This document shows, one piece after another, positions 42,520-50,955 of a DNA stretch of 64,000 nucleotides (position 1 is the first letter of the stretch; every line of letters starts with the position of its first letter). Source of the stretch: Streptomyces sp. NRRL B-3428 (GTDB lineage Bacteria; Actinomycetota; Actinomycetes; Streptomycetales; Streptomycetaceae); NCBI GenBank assembly GCA_000721375.1, contig JOGW01000022.1:1-64000 (forward strand). The letters are read 5' to 3'. The notes below the pieces were generated by a model. That model was not told where the DNA came from. It saw nothing but the letters and a program-made list of their open reading frames with translations, and made no database searches. Position numbers and translations under genes: made by a program.

Positions 42520-43878
42520 TCACGACCCGGTCGGCGCCCCTGGCTTGCCAGGGTCCGCGGTCGGGGCGCGGCCCAGGGTGCGGATGGCCGGGGTCGCGAT
42601 CAGCGCGACGGCTCCCAGCAGGCAGGCGCCTGCCGAGATCAGCAGCAGCCGTTGTGGAGAGGCCAGTGCGAGGGCCGGTCCTGCGAGTATCTGGCCGAGC
42701 GCGATCCCGGAGACCGAGCCGGCCAGTTCGTACGCGCTGACGCGGTTGAGCACCGCGGGCGGGGTGTGGGTCTGCACGCTGGTCGCCCACATCACCGACC
42801 AGAACGCCACGGAGACGCCGCCGAGTGCGTGGCCCGCGAGGAGCAGCGGCAGTCCGGCGTCCAGTGCCACGCACAGCGGGAGCGCGGTGAAGAGCGCGAC
42901 CGCCACCGCCCCGGCGGCCAGCGGACGGGCCGGGCGCAGTCGGAGGGCAAGGAGGCCGCCGAGCACTGTTCCTACGCCGAGGAAGGAGACCGCGAGGCCA
43001 TAGGCGTTCGGGCCGAGCCGGTCGCCGATCAGCGCGGAGCTGAGAGGCACCTGTGGGCCGAAGAGCAGGACGCCGTAGAACATCCAGATCAGGATCACCG
43101 CCCACATCCAGGTGCGGGAGCGGAACTCCTGCCAGCCCTGGCGCAGGTCGCGGCGCAGTGAACGCCCCCTGGAATCGGGAGAGTCGGGCTCCTTCGCGGT
43201 GCCCGCGGCCGTCCTTGTGGGGGAGAGGCGGATGAGCGCGAGGCACAGGGCGCTGAGCGCGAAGGTGCCCGCGTCGATCGCGTACACGGACCCGGCGCCG
43301 GTCAGCGTGATCAGGACTCCGGCCAGAGCCGGGCCGATCAAGTGGGCCAGCGCGTCGGCCACTTTGAGGGTGGCGTTGGCCCGCTGCGGCTCACTGGCGA
43401 CCAGCGGGACCATCCCGTTCACCCCCGGCAGGAACATCGCGACGGCCGCACCGGCCAGCGCCGCCATGGTCACCAGGAGCCAGAGCGGCGGCGTCCCGGC
43501 GAAGAACGCGGCCGCGAGCACGCCCTGGGTGAGGACCCGGACGAGGTCGGCGCCGACCATCATCCGGCGGGCACCGAACCGGTCGGCGAACACCCCGCCG
43601 AACAGGACGAGCAGGACGAACGTGCCGGTCCATATGCCGAGGACGAGGCCGACCCCGGAGATCCCGTACAGCGGGCCGACCGCGAGCGCGGTGGCCACCG
43701 GCATCATCGCGTCACCGACGAGCGAGACCGCGCGGGCGGTGAAGTAGAGGGTGAAGGCCCGGTCCCACAACGAGGGCCAAGGGAGCGGCCGTTCATCGGT
43801 CGGACTGGCGGGTGGAGTGCTGGGGTCGTGGGGTGGAGGGGGTTCGGTGTGCGTCTGCGTGGTGGTCACAGCACGCAT
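42520..43878 (-). CDS. MFS exporter (MFS_3/EntS type)
   Basis: 452 residues from the ATG at 43878; the frame is open further upstream, but that part overlaps the divergent gene. Proline-rich N-terminus (about 35 residues), then twelve helices with motif A FGGVFADRFGARRMMVGADL and a charged central loop (KEPDSPDSRGRSLRRDLRQG). It is the same subfamily as 30498-31793 (macrolide/siderophore-type exporters). It diverges from an AraC/GlxA-type regulator with a 12-base palindrome between, so induction by that regulator is likely. Confidence 0.85.
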   Translation of the reverse strand: MRAVTTTQTHTEPPPPHDPSTPPASPTDERPLPWPSLWDRAFTLYFTARAVSLVGDAMMPVATALAVGPLYGISGVGLVLGIWTGTFVLLVLFGGVFADRFGARRMMVGADLVRVLTQGVLAAAFFAGTPPLWLLVTMAALAGAAVAMFLPGVNGMVPLVASEPQRANATLKVADALAHLIGPALAGVLITLTGAGSVYAIDAGTFALSALCLALIRLSPTRTAAGTAKEPDSPDSRGRSLRRDLRQGWQEFRSRTWMWAVILIWMFYGVLLFGPQVPLSSALIGDRLGPNAYGLAVSFLGVGTVLGGLLALRLRPARPLAAGAVAVALFTALPLCVALDAGLPLLLAGHALGGVSVAFWSVMWATSVQTHTPPAVLNRVSAYELAGSVSGIALGQILAGPALALASPQRLLLISAGACLLGAVALIATPAIRTLGRAPTADPGKPGAPTGS

Positions 43879-43880
43879 AC

Positions 43881-43892
43881 TGGTCCGGACCA
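43881..43892. promoter_or_regulatory. 12-base palindrome in a divergent promoter
   Basis: tggtccggacca is a perfect inverted repeat lying between the divergent MFS exporter and AraC-type regulator genes, three bases from the exporter start. It is well placed as an operator overlapping the start of the exporter gene. Confidence 0.45.
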
Positions 43893-43941
43893 ATATTCGA
43901 CCCCCAGTGTCCTGAACGACATGATGGGGTACTTTCACGCC

Positions 43942-44946
43942 ATGACGCTGCGTTCGCTGCCGAAGTCCCCCGCACCGCACCGGGTGGTGGCCCTGCTGCA
44001 GGCACCCCAGTCGAACTTCCCGCTGGCCTGCGCGACCGAGGTGTTCGGCGACCACGGCCCGGCGATCCCCGCCCGCTACGCGTTCGAGGTCTGCACCGAA
44101 CACCCCGGCGCGGTCCGCACCCAGGCCGGCTACGACCTCCTGGTCACCGCCGGCCTGGACGCGCTGGAGCGGGCCGATACCGTGCTGATCCCCGGCTCAC
44201 AACAGGCCCCCGAAGCGGACGCGCCCGAGGCGGTCCTCGAGGCCGTTCGCCGGGCTCACCGGCGCGGCGCCCGGATCGTCGGCCTGTGCTCGGGCGCCTT
44301 CGTGCTCGCCGCCGCCGGTCTCCTCGACGGCCGGCGGGCCGCCACCCACTGGGCCAGGGCCGCCGAACTGGCCGCCCGGTTCCCGCAGGTCCGGGTCGAC
44401 CCCGCGGTGCTCTACGTGGACCACGGCGACGTTGCCACGAGCGCGGGTTCGGCAGCCGGCGTGGACCTCTGCCTGCACCTGGTGCGCACCGACCACGGCG
44501 CCGCGTACGCGATGCGGATCGCCCGGCAGATGGTGATGCCGCCGCACCGCGAGGGCTGCCAGCTGCAGTACGCCGAACTGCCCACCAACGGACCGGTCGC
44601 CGACTCGCTGGCCCCGCTCCTGGAGTGGCTCGCCGGACGCCTCGACCAACCGGTCAGCGTCGCCGACATGGCAGCCCACTCCCAGGTCTCGGCCCGCACA
44701 TTGACCCGGCGCTTCGCCGAGCAGTTGGGCATCAGCCCCGGACGCTGGCTCCTCGACCGGCGAATCGCCGCCACCCGGGCCCTGTTGGAGGAGACCGATC
44801 TGCCGGTGGAGGCCATCGCGCGCCGGGTCGGTCTGTCCTCTGCCGTGAACCTGCGCCGCCGCTTCCACGAGGCCCTGCGCACCACGCCGGCCGCCTATCG
44901 GCGCGCCTTCCGCACGGAAGAGACGTGGAGGGCGGAGGCCGGGTAG
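43942..44946 (+). CDS. GlxA/FtrA-type AraC-family regulator with amidase-like sensor domain
   Basis: 334 residues from the ATG at 43942; in-frame ATGs at 43921 and 43924 are possible. Residues 1-185 are a DJ-1/PfpI-type domain with the nucleophile-elbow sequence GLCSGAFVLAAAGLLDGRRA, then ATHW. The C-terminal 100 residues are the double AraC helix-turn-helix (SVADMAAHSQVSARTLTRRF; ARRVGLSSAVNLRRRFHEAL then TTPAAYRRAF). Such proteins activate nearby transporter or catabolic genes. The divergent exporter is the likely target. Confidence 0.92.
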   Translation: MTLRSLPKSPAPHRVVALLQAPQSNFPLACATEVFGDHGPAIPARYAFEVCTEHPGAVRTQAGYDLLVTAGLDALERADTVLIPGSQQAPEADAPEAVLEAVRRAHRRGARIVGLCSGAFVLAAAGLLDGRRAATHWARAAELAARFPQVRVDPAVLYVDHGDVATSAGSAAGVDLCLHLVRTDHGAAYAMRIARQMVMPPHREGCQLQYAELPTNGPVADSLAPLLEWLAGRLDQPVSVADMAAHSQVSARTLTRRFAEQLGISPGRWLLDRRIAATRALLEETDLPVEAIARRVGLSSAVNLRRRFHEALRTTPAAYRRAFRTEETWRAEAG

Positions 44947-45048
44947 GCGCCTGACTCGCCCCCGTTGCCGCGTGCTCGGCCGAACAGTTGAGGTCGTATC
45001 CCCACCGAACATGCCCTGGGTATCAGCGAGTACGCAGGCGCTCGACCT

Positions 45049-45470
45049 TCAACTCGCCGGGGCGCCCAACCACTTGGGTGCGGCTCTTTCTGAGTGCGGG
45101 AGCTGCCACGCGGTGAGGGTGTATCTCCCCTGGTCGCTGGTGGGGTAGAGGCATTGATGTTCAGCGGCGATGTGGAACGCCCAGTACGGTTCGAGATCGC
45201 CATTGGCGGCGACGGCGCGGAGTTTCAGTACGGCTTCGGCGCCGTGGAGGCCCCACCTGGCGCCGCTGATATCGAGGCAGTCGGCGACCAGGTGGCGGGC
45301 TGCGCCTTCGATGATTCTGGTGGCCATGGGCCCAGCCGGCCGCGAGGACCTGGTCATAGCGGAGGAACTCGCTGTGTGTACGCAGGTAACGGACGCAGGC
45401 GTCAGCGCCGTGGCGTTGTTCGCTACTCAACTCGGCGTGGGCGGTACTGCGTTGGCCCCAGTAGAACGTC
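45049..45470 (-). pseudogene. ISKra4-family transposase relic, C-terminal end
   Basis: The minus strand reads VRYLRTHSEFLRYDQVLAAG in one frame and IIEGAARHLVADCLDISGAR, then WGLHGAEAVLKLRAVAANGD, then DLEPYWAFHIAAEHQ in another. This matches the conserved C-terminal end of ISKra4-family transposases (GARWxLxGAEAVLxLRA, YWxFHxxxEH). A frameshift separates the parts and the N-terminal two thirds are gone. No element ends could be found. Confidence 0.75.
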
Positions 45471-45633
45471 GTGATCACGCCGGTTCTGGGGTATTGGGGC
45501 CTGCTGCCGAGCTGGTCGGTTCACCGAATTTGACCCCGTCGGACGGACCTGCGGCCCGGCATCGGGCTGGATGCGGCCTTGTCAGTGGTGATCGATATGG
45601 TCTGCGCACCTGATCAGCTGAGGAGCACAAACC

Positions 45634-47499
45634 ATGAGATCTCCGGCCGAACTGGACCGCGTTCAGTGGCACGCCCTGACCCACGCCTACGGCTCCGCCG
45701 AGGACGTCCCTGAGCTGATCAAAGCGCTCTACGAGAGTGACGGGGAGACGGCCGACGAAGCGATTTACGAGCTATACGGCAACATCCACCATCAGGGCAC
45801 GGTCTACTCAGCGTCGGCGCCTACCGTCCCCTTCCTCGCACACGCTGTACGGCACGCCCCGAACAAGCGCGCCGAGTTGCTGATGCTGCTTGCCGTACTT
45901 GCAGACCACGACCCGGCGGATGTCGACCTGCCGCACTGGCCAAGCAGTTCGGTCGCCGCAGTTTGCGTCGAGCTATGCCAGGTGCTCCCGGAGCTACTGT
46001 TCTGTCTTAAGGACACCGAGCGAGGGGTACGCCGGGCAGCGCTGCGGGTGGTCGCGGCCGTGACCGAGTTGCTTCCAGAGGCACAGCAGGTCTCCGCCGT
46101 GGCGCAGCTCGACGCGGTGTACTCCACTGATCCTGTGTCATCGGTGCGGGCGGACGCAGCGGTTGTCCTGGCCCGGTTCGGACAGGAAACAGCGGCAGTC
46201 GACAGCCCGCTGCCCGAGGTCAGACTGGCGGCGGCCATGCTTGCCGTCGCACGTTCCGGTCCGCCGTACCCGGCTGATCTCATGGATGTGATCGCCGAGG
46301 ATGGTGCCGAACCTGACCCAGGGGACGACGACTTCCCTTGGTCGGGCACCACCACCCAGGACGAGCGGCTGAGGCGCCTGCTCACCGAGGACCCGGACGC
46401 CGGCCTCACCGTGGCCGCCCGCTGGATCACGGCCGGAGACGTAGGCTCGCGCGGTTCCTGGCTGGTCGAGGAGATCGCCGAGACCTGGCGGGACCGGGAG
46501 TCGGCAGTGCTGGACCTGCTTGTGGCAGCCCTGCCTCATCAGCGGGAAGCCCGCGCCCTTGCCAGCCGCCTGCGCACCATCGGCCACTGGGTCGAACTGC
46601 TTCCTGAGCCGGACGCCGTTCTCCGCGACACGCTGCACCAGTACGCGGGGGCCAACGAGGAGGCCGCCGGGCCAGCGCTTCTCGCCCTGGTGCACTCCCG
46701 CGACATCCGCGCCTTGGAACTGGTGCTGCGCCGCCCCAGCGCCCAACTACTCGCAGCGGCAGCGCAGCACTTCCCCGAGGCGGCCGACCAACTGATACCC
46801 GTGATCCGCCGTGAGCTGGCAGCAGGCGCCACCGGGAATGAAGGCATCGCCCTGCTCGGGGCTCTCGCGCCGCTCGGTGCCGCTGCCCACCAGGCCCTGC
46901 CAGAACTCGTTGCATGCCTCCAGACCCGCCGTGCGGCCATCGTTGCCGCCCGCCAGCTCGGAGCTAACGGCATCGCGACGAGAGAATCCATTGATTTGCT
47001 CCACGAGGCTACGCAGAGCAGCGACCTCGCACTTCGTGCCGCAGCGGCCGTGGCCCACTACCAGCTGAGCGGAGATGCCGATCCAGCTCTTCGCACGTTT
47101 GAAGTGCTGCTCTCACGGTCGGGCCAGACTCACTGGTACCTGAGCGCTATGGAGCCCTTGGGCAGCGCCGCCGCTCCGCTTCTGCCGTTCATAGAGCCTC
47201 TGCTTGGCGCAGGGTACGAGTGGACTCGCGTGGCGGCTGCCGAAGGGCTTCACCGAATCACCGGATCCCTGGACCTCGCCGTCCCCGTTTTTGTCGAGTT
47301 GGTTGGCCCCACTCCGGTCGGCCTTCGCGCGCTCAAGGCCCTCGCTGCCACTGGTCAAGTCCCAGAGGAGCTCCGCCCCACCCTTCGCTCCTTTGCCTTC
47401 TCACCGCTCCGTCTGATCCATGACTCGCCTCTCTCGGGGCAGGGCCATCTGGACGAAGAGCTCCGCACCCTGGCCCGAACAATGCTCGCTTCCGGCTAG
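45634..47499 (+). CDS. HEAT-repeat protein
   Basis: 621 residues from an ATG with a GAGGAG site. The protein is almost entirely paired helices typical of HEAT/Armadillo repeats, with units such as VRRAALRVVAAVTELLPEA, SSVRADAAVVLARFGQET, LALRAAAAVAHYQLSGDADP and GYEWTRVAAAEGLHRITGSL. No catalytic motif or signal peptide. HEAT proteins are protein-binding scaffolds; in bacteria several act as immunity or regulatory proteins. It sits between transposase relics and its third-position GC is lower than neighbouring metabolic genes, consistent with acquisition. Confidence 0.8.
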   Translation: MRSPAELDRVQWHALTHAYGSAEDVPELIKALYESDGETADEAIYELYGNIHHQGTVYSASAPTVPFLAHAVRHAPNKRAELLMLLAVLADHDPADVDLPHWPSSSVAAVCVELCQVLPELLFCLKDTERGVRRAALRVVAAVTELLPEAQQVSAVAQLDAVYSTDPVSSVRADAAVVLARFGQETAAVDSPLPEVRLAAAMLAVARSGPPYPADLMDVIAEDGAEPDPGDDDFPWSGTTTQDERLRRLLTEDPDAGLTVAARWITAGDVGSRGSWLVEEIAETWRDRESAVLDLLVAALPHQREARALASRLRTIGHWVELLPEPDAVLRDTLHQYAGANEEAAGPALLALVHSRDIRALELVLRRPSAQLLAAAAQHFPEAADQLIPVIRRELAAGATGNEGIALLGALAPLGAAAHQALPELVACLQTRRAAIVAARQLGANGIATRESIDLLHEATQSSDLALRAAAAVAHYQLSGDADPALRTFEVLLSRSGQTHWYLSAMEPLGSAAAPLLPFIEPLLGAGYEWTRVAAAEGLHRITGSLDLAVPVFVELVGPTPVGLRALKALAATGQVPEELRPTLRSFAFSPLRLIHDSPLSGQGHLDEELRTLARTMLASG

Positions 47500-47525
47500 C
47501 TACTGAGCTTGAAAGCGTGATGTCG

Positions 47526-48070
47526 TCAGGGTGATCGGCGGATCGTGAGCCCGGTGCCGGCGAGGCAACCGTCGAGTAGGTCGTTGCGGTATTGGATCTC
47601 GCGCAGGCCGCCCCGGACGGTGCGGATGACGTGGTCGGGGTTGGCGAACGCGGTGTTGGCGCGTGGGCCGTGCCGAGGCAGGGACCAGATGCCCTCCACC
47701 GGGTTCAGATCCGGTGCATAGCTGGGCAGTTGGTAGGCGATCAGCCAGTGCCGATTGGCGATGTAGCGGCGCATCCCGGCGGTCAGGTACACGTTGAGGT
47801 TGTCCCAAATCAGCATGATCGGTCCGCCGAGCTCCTGGTGGGCGGCTTGCAGCAGGTCGCCGTAGGCGCGCCAGGCGAAGCTCTTGCGGCCGTCGGGGTT
47901 GCCGTGGTCGGCCCGGGGTCGGTAGATCGGCCGGCTGCGGTGTCCGGGTTTGTAGCAGGCCAGCGCGGCGATGGAGAGTCTGCGGCGGAAGCGGCCAGGC
48001 ACCCGCACCACCGGGGTGCATCCTCGCCGTGCCCAAGTCCGCGCGGTCGGCGGCGTCGTCGAGAGGTTCT
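47526..48070 (-). pseudogene. IS630-family transposase relic, 5' truncated
   Basis: Minus strand: TARTWARRGCTPVVRVPGRF, then IMLIWDNLNVYLTAGMRRYI, then IAYQLPSYAPDLNPVEGIWS, then the end of the DDE_3 domain. DNL is the second catalytic Asp region and NPVEGIW carries the final Glu of the DDE triad. The helix-turn-helix half and first Asp are missing, and the frame left of TARTWARRG does not match. Defective remnant. Confidence 0.8.
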
Positions 48071-48126
48071 GGCACGCATTACGTGTGGACGGTGGACGAG
48101 TTTCTTCTGATCGGCAGACTGGAGCG

Positions 48127-48390
48127 ATGCGGATAGAGAGCGTTGTTCGGATCCAAGTAGTCCGGCTCGCCGTGACGGTCGGTGCAGTTATTGCCGCTCC
48201 AGTCCTGTTCGTGGCTGGGACTCTGTTGCGCCGCCGCATGTTGCGTCGCTACTACCGCGAGGACGGTCCGGGCCTTGTCAGCAAAGAGGACGGTTGGGTG
48301 AGCCCGGGGTACTTCGTCGTCACCAACGTGGTTGTTCGCACCCTCTGTTGGCCGTCGGAGTACGTACTCCGACGGCTTCGTCCTGCCTGA
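48127..48390 (+). CDS. Small single-pass membrane protein
   Basis: 87 residues. One membrane segment at about 7-30 (VRLAVTVGAVIAAPVLFVAG) is followed by basic RRRMLRRYYRE and a short hydrophobic tail. Family unknown. It is squeezed between IS630 and IS5-like relics, and its ends appear intact. Confidence 0.5.
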   Translation: MRIESVVRIQVVRLAVTVGAVIAAPVLFVAGTLLRRRMLRRYYREDGPGLVSKEDGWVSPGYFVVTNVVVRTLCWPSEYVLRRLRPA

Positions 48391-48398
48391 CCAGCGAA

Positions 48399-48710
48399 GA
48401 TTCGGTCCGCGGCCGACTTCGAGATGCCGAACAGGGGAGCTATCTGGCGCATCGTCAAGTTCGTGCGCCAGTAGACCGCAACCAACAGAATGCGGTCTTC
48501 AAGCGGGAGCCCCCAGGGCCGTCCGCGGTGAATCTCGGCTGCGGGGTCGAGTTGGGAGGAGACAGGAGGTGCTGGAACGAAGCATCCCTCTGCTGCCACA
48601 GCGCAACCCGTCTGCTCGCCACCCTCTCCAGCCTCCATCGACGGGCGCCACCAAATCGCAATGCATCGCCTCGAAACAGTGCCAACCGCTAGGTTAGTGA
48701 TTGTTTTCAA
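48399..48710 (-). pseudogene. IS5-like transposase relic, N-terminal part
   Basis: Minus strand gives a transposase helix-turn-helix: RGRPWGLPLEDRILLVAVYW, then RTNLTMRQIAPLFGISKSAA, then DRI, after which the similarity stops. This is the N-terminal domain of an IS5-group transposase common in Streptomyces. The catalytic part is missing. The C-terminal relic at 49592-50040 lies on the wrong side to be the rest of this copy. Confidence 0.7.
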
Positions 48711-48784
48711 AGGTCATGCTGTGCTGTCGACCGGCTGACTCTGCCCGTGCTGGCCTCTGTAGGCTCTTCAACTCGGGAGGCGCA

Positions 48785-49600
48785 GTGGATGCAACAAGCC
48801 ATGCAGGGGCAGGACGCAAGTACTCCTTGACCAGTGATGAGGACGGGAGTGACTTCTGGGGCTTCGCGCATGAGGCCAAGGGCCTGTTCACCCCGCTGGA
48901 TGGCGGCCTTCGACAGGTCGAATTCCTTGGGTGCTTGCCTGAGGGAGGGCTACTGAGGTGTCTTGATCACCTTGGCGGCCGCCGCGCTTGCGCGGGGAAC
49001 GCGGATCTGGCGCCCCTTGATGCCCGAGGCCTCGAGATGGGTTCGTACTTCGTCAACGATGTCACTGCGACAGATGCCAAACCGTCCCGGCATGGCGCGG
49101 GCCTTCTCGATATCACCGTGAGCTTGTGGTGTGACCAGATACTTCCCGGCTCGGAGTGGGTGTGGGAGGCGCTTCGAACGGGCCAGCTGAACCGCAAGGG
49201 GTTGTGGCACTCCCTCGATGCGGAAGGCCGGCGTGCCTGGCTGTCCGTGGCTCTGTGGTCCCGCGTCTACCAGCGCCGCGAACACCCCGATGACGCCAGG
49301 CCGGGGCGGGTGTTCACCTTGGACGGCCGGCAGATCGTAGACGTCGACAGCTTCTACTGTGCACTCGGTGAGGCAATCAACGGGCCCGGTGGGTACTTCG
49401 GTTGGAATCTCGATGCCGTAGACGACTGCCTCACAAGCGGCTGGGGGGCTGCCTCTCCGTTCACCCTGGAGTGGCAGCATTCAGACATCGCAAGGTCGCA
49501 ACTGGTCCACCACCACGCTGTGAGCGATGGCGCCGGGACCCTCTTCGAACTACTGCTAGAGATCTTCGAGGGTCACGACGTCGAGGTCCGCCTACGGTGA
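48785..49600 (+). CDS. Barstar-family (ribonuclease inhibitor-like) protein
   Basis: 271 residues from a GTG with GGGAGG just upstream; the frame is open from 48701. The N-terminal two thirds (RKYSLTSDEDGSDFWGFAHE; GNADLAPLDARGLEMGSYFV) are a conserved extension in Streptomyces barstar-like proteins. The C-terminal 90 residues are barstar proper: FTLDGRQIVDVDSFYCALGE, then GYFGWNLDAVDDCLTSG with the FGxNLDA helix that plugs the barnase active site. No barnase-type ribonuclease lies near. It may be an orphan immunity protein or inhibit a chromosomal RNase elsewhere. Flanked by transposase relics. Confidence 0.85.
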   Translation: MDATSHAGAGRKYSLTSDEDGSDFWGFAHEAKGLFTPLDGGLRQVEFLGCLPEGGLLRCLDHLGGRRACAGNADLAPLDARGLEMGSYFVNDVTATDAKPSRHGAGLLDITVSLWCDQILPGSEWVWEALRTGQLNRKGLWHSLDAEGRRAWLSVALWSRVYQRREHPDDARPGRVFTLDGRQIVDVDSFYCALGEAINGPGGYFGWNLDAVDDCLTSGWGAASPFTLEWQHSDIARSQLVHHHAVSDGAGTLFELLLEIFEGHDVEVRLR

Positions 49601-50040
49601 AGCAAGGGGTGCTTGCTTCGACCACTGCGGTTGTTTGCGGGTGAGTCTTCTGGTCATCAAGGTGATGAGTGACCGGGTCAGGTGGGCTTCCGCATGCTCT
49701 GGGAGCCGTTCGTAGTCCCGCGCATTGCGGCGGGCTCTCATGATGCACCCGATGGTCCGCTCCACTCTCCAGCGCCTTGGAAGGACTACGAAGCCCTTCG
49801 CGTCGCGGGGGCGGGAGGAAGTCGCGGGCCCAGTCGACGAGTTGGCCGGCGTAGGCGGAATCGGCCCAGACCTGGGCAATCTGTGGCTGGGTGAGGCGGA
49901 GGCGCCAGAGCATTTCGCGGGCCGCGTGGCGGTCGGTCATGTCAGCGGACGTCACCCATGATCATCACAGGGAGGCCCTTGGTATCGACCGCGATATGTC
50001 TCTTGCGTCCGTCGTGGCAGGATGGCCTCATGTTGATCCG
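49592..50040 (-). pseudogene. IS5-family transposase relic, C-terminal part
   Basis: Minus strand, in several frames: GRKRHIAVDTKGLPVMIMGD, then DRHAAREMLWRLRLTQPQIA, then QVWADSAYAGQLVDWARDFL, then FVVLPRRWRVERTIGCIMRA, then RRNARDYERLPEHAEAHLTR. This is the catalytic and C-terminal part of an IS5-family DDE transposase, with Asp in WADSAYAG and Glu in WRVERT kept but a stop codon and frameshifts in between. Not functional. Confidence 0.85.
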
Positions 50041-50048
50041 AAAGGGCG

Positions 50049-50459
50049 ATGCCGCGTAGGCGTCCCAAGGCCGTCCGCGCAGAGCGGTGGCGGCCACGAT
50101 GGCAGTGTTCGGTCCTGAGGGTCCGCGGTGTCTCCGCGCGGACTCGTGCAGCGATCCGCCGGGTGGAAGACCAGCAGATGTGGCCCAACGCGGTCGCCAA
50201 TGCGCTCTCTTGCTTCGAACGAGCCTTTAACCAGCCGGGACGCTACTTGGACGTCTCCGAGTTCGAATCGCCCGGGGTGGGAGATGCCCGTGATGACCTC
50301 GAGTGGGCGATGCGGCACCTTCCTGCCGGAGCGCAACGGGACTTGGGCCGACTGATCACACGCATCGATGAGGAATTCGAGCGCCGCACCCTGCCCGACC
50401 CCAACAACATCGAGTTGGTGGTGTTCGGCTGGTGGTGGACCAGAATGCGGGAACGCTGA
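50049..50459 (+). CDS. Hypothetical protein, possibly 5' altered
   Basis: 136 residues from the first possible start. The convincing part begins near the ATG at 50178 (MWPNAVANALSCFERAFNQP), followed by RDDLEWAMRHLPAGAQRDLG and FERRTLPDPNN, and it ends VVFGWWWTRMRER. The N-terminal 43 residues are arginine-rich and abut the IS5 relic, so the original start may have been replaced by the insertion. Helical cytoplasmic protein of unknown family. Confidence 0.5.
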   Translation: MPRRRPKAVRAERWRPRWQCSVLRVRGVSARTRAAIRRVEDQQMWPNAVANALSCFERAFNQPGRYLDVSEFESPGVGDARDDLEWAMRHLPAGAQRDLGRLITRIDEEFERRTLPDPNNIELVVFGWWWTRMRER

Positions 50460-50564
50460 CGGGTCCCGGACCCGCGCCCTCGATCGAACGACACCGTTCC
50501 CCTCCGCGACGGCTCCCCAAGATCTGTGCCAGAACCCACTTGCCGCCGACAGAGCCAGAGGCCG

Positions 50565-50852
50565 TCACCCCTCCTCGTCGGTCTCCAGGATGTGCGTGCG
50601 CGGTGTGCCCGCCAGCGCCGGCGCGTTGGCGGGGTCTGCCCACACCTGGGTCTTGAGGAAGTTGAGGAACCGCTGCGCCCGGTCCGTGGTGTCGAATTCG
50701 AGGTCGACCACCACATACGCCGGATCGTCGACCGGCCGCTGGACGCGGTGGCGCAGGACGCCCGCCTCCTTGCGCATGGGCGCGAAGCGGTCGAACGCCG
50801 CCTTCCACACGCTGTAGTCGGTGATGGGGTGCTCGATGTGCAGGGTGGACAT
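50565..50852 (-). CDS. Small antibiotic-monooxygenase-like (dimeric ferredoxin-fold) protein
   Basis: 95 residues from an ATG with AGGAGG spaced six bases. Sequence: [20 protein letters not shown], then [15 protein letters not shown], then [20 protein letters not shown]. The beta-alpha-beta pattern, the HIxHxVxDYxxWKxxFD start and the size fit small dimeric alpha-beta barrel proteins (cyclase/monooxygenase-like). No catalytic residue can be fixed. Divergent from a LuxR-type regulator with an inverted repeat in the spacer. Confidence 0.7.
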   Translation of the reverse strand: MSTLHIEHPITDYSVWKAAFDRFAPMRKEAGVLRHRVQRPVDDPAYVVVDLEFDTTDRAQRFLNFLKTQVWADPANAPALAGTPRTHILETDEEG

Positions 50853-50910
50853 GGCTCCTCCTGGTGCTCCGCTCCGTTTGCTGCCCCCAGCGTGGGCGCC
50901 CATCGGCCTT

Positions 50911-50936
50911 TGGGACATCCCAGAAATGTGGGAATC
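50911..50936. promoter_or_regulatory. Operator-like inverted repeat
   Basis: TGGGA-ca-TCCCA at 50911-50922 is followed by another TGGGA at 50929-50933, within the divergent spacer between the small ferredoxin-fold protein and the LuxR-type regulator. Suggestive of a regulator site; no experimental basis. Confidence 0.4.
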
Positions 50937-50955
50937 CGCGCCGTAGGCTCGGCCC

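Noticed and set aside
48399..50040. One complete IS5 element interrupted by the barstar gene
   Set aside because: The N-terminal fragment lies downstream of the C-terminal fragment on the same strand, and the sequences suggest two different transposases, so they are separate relics.
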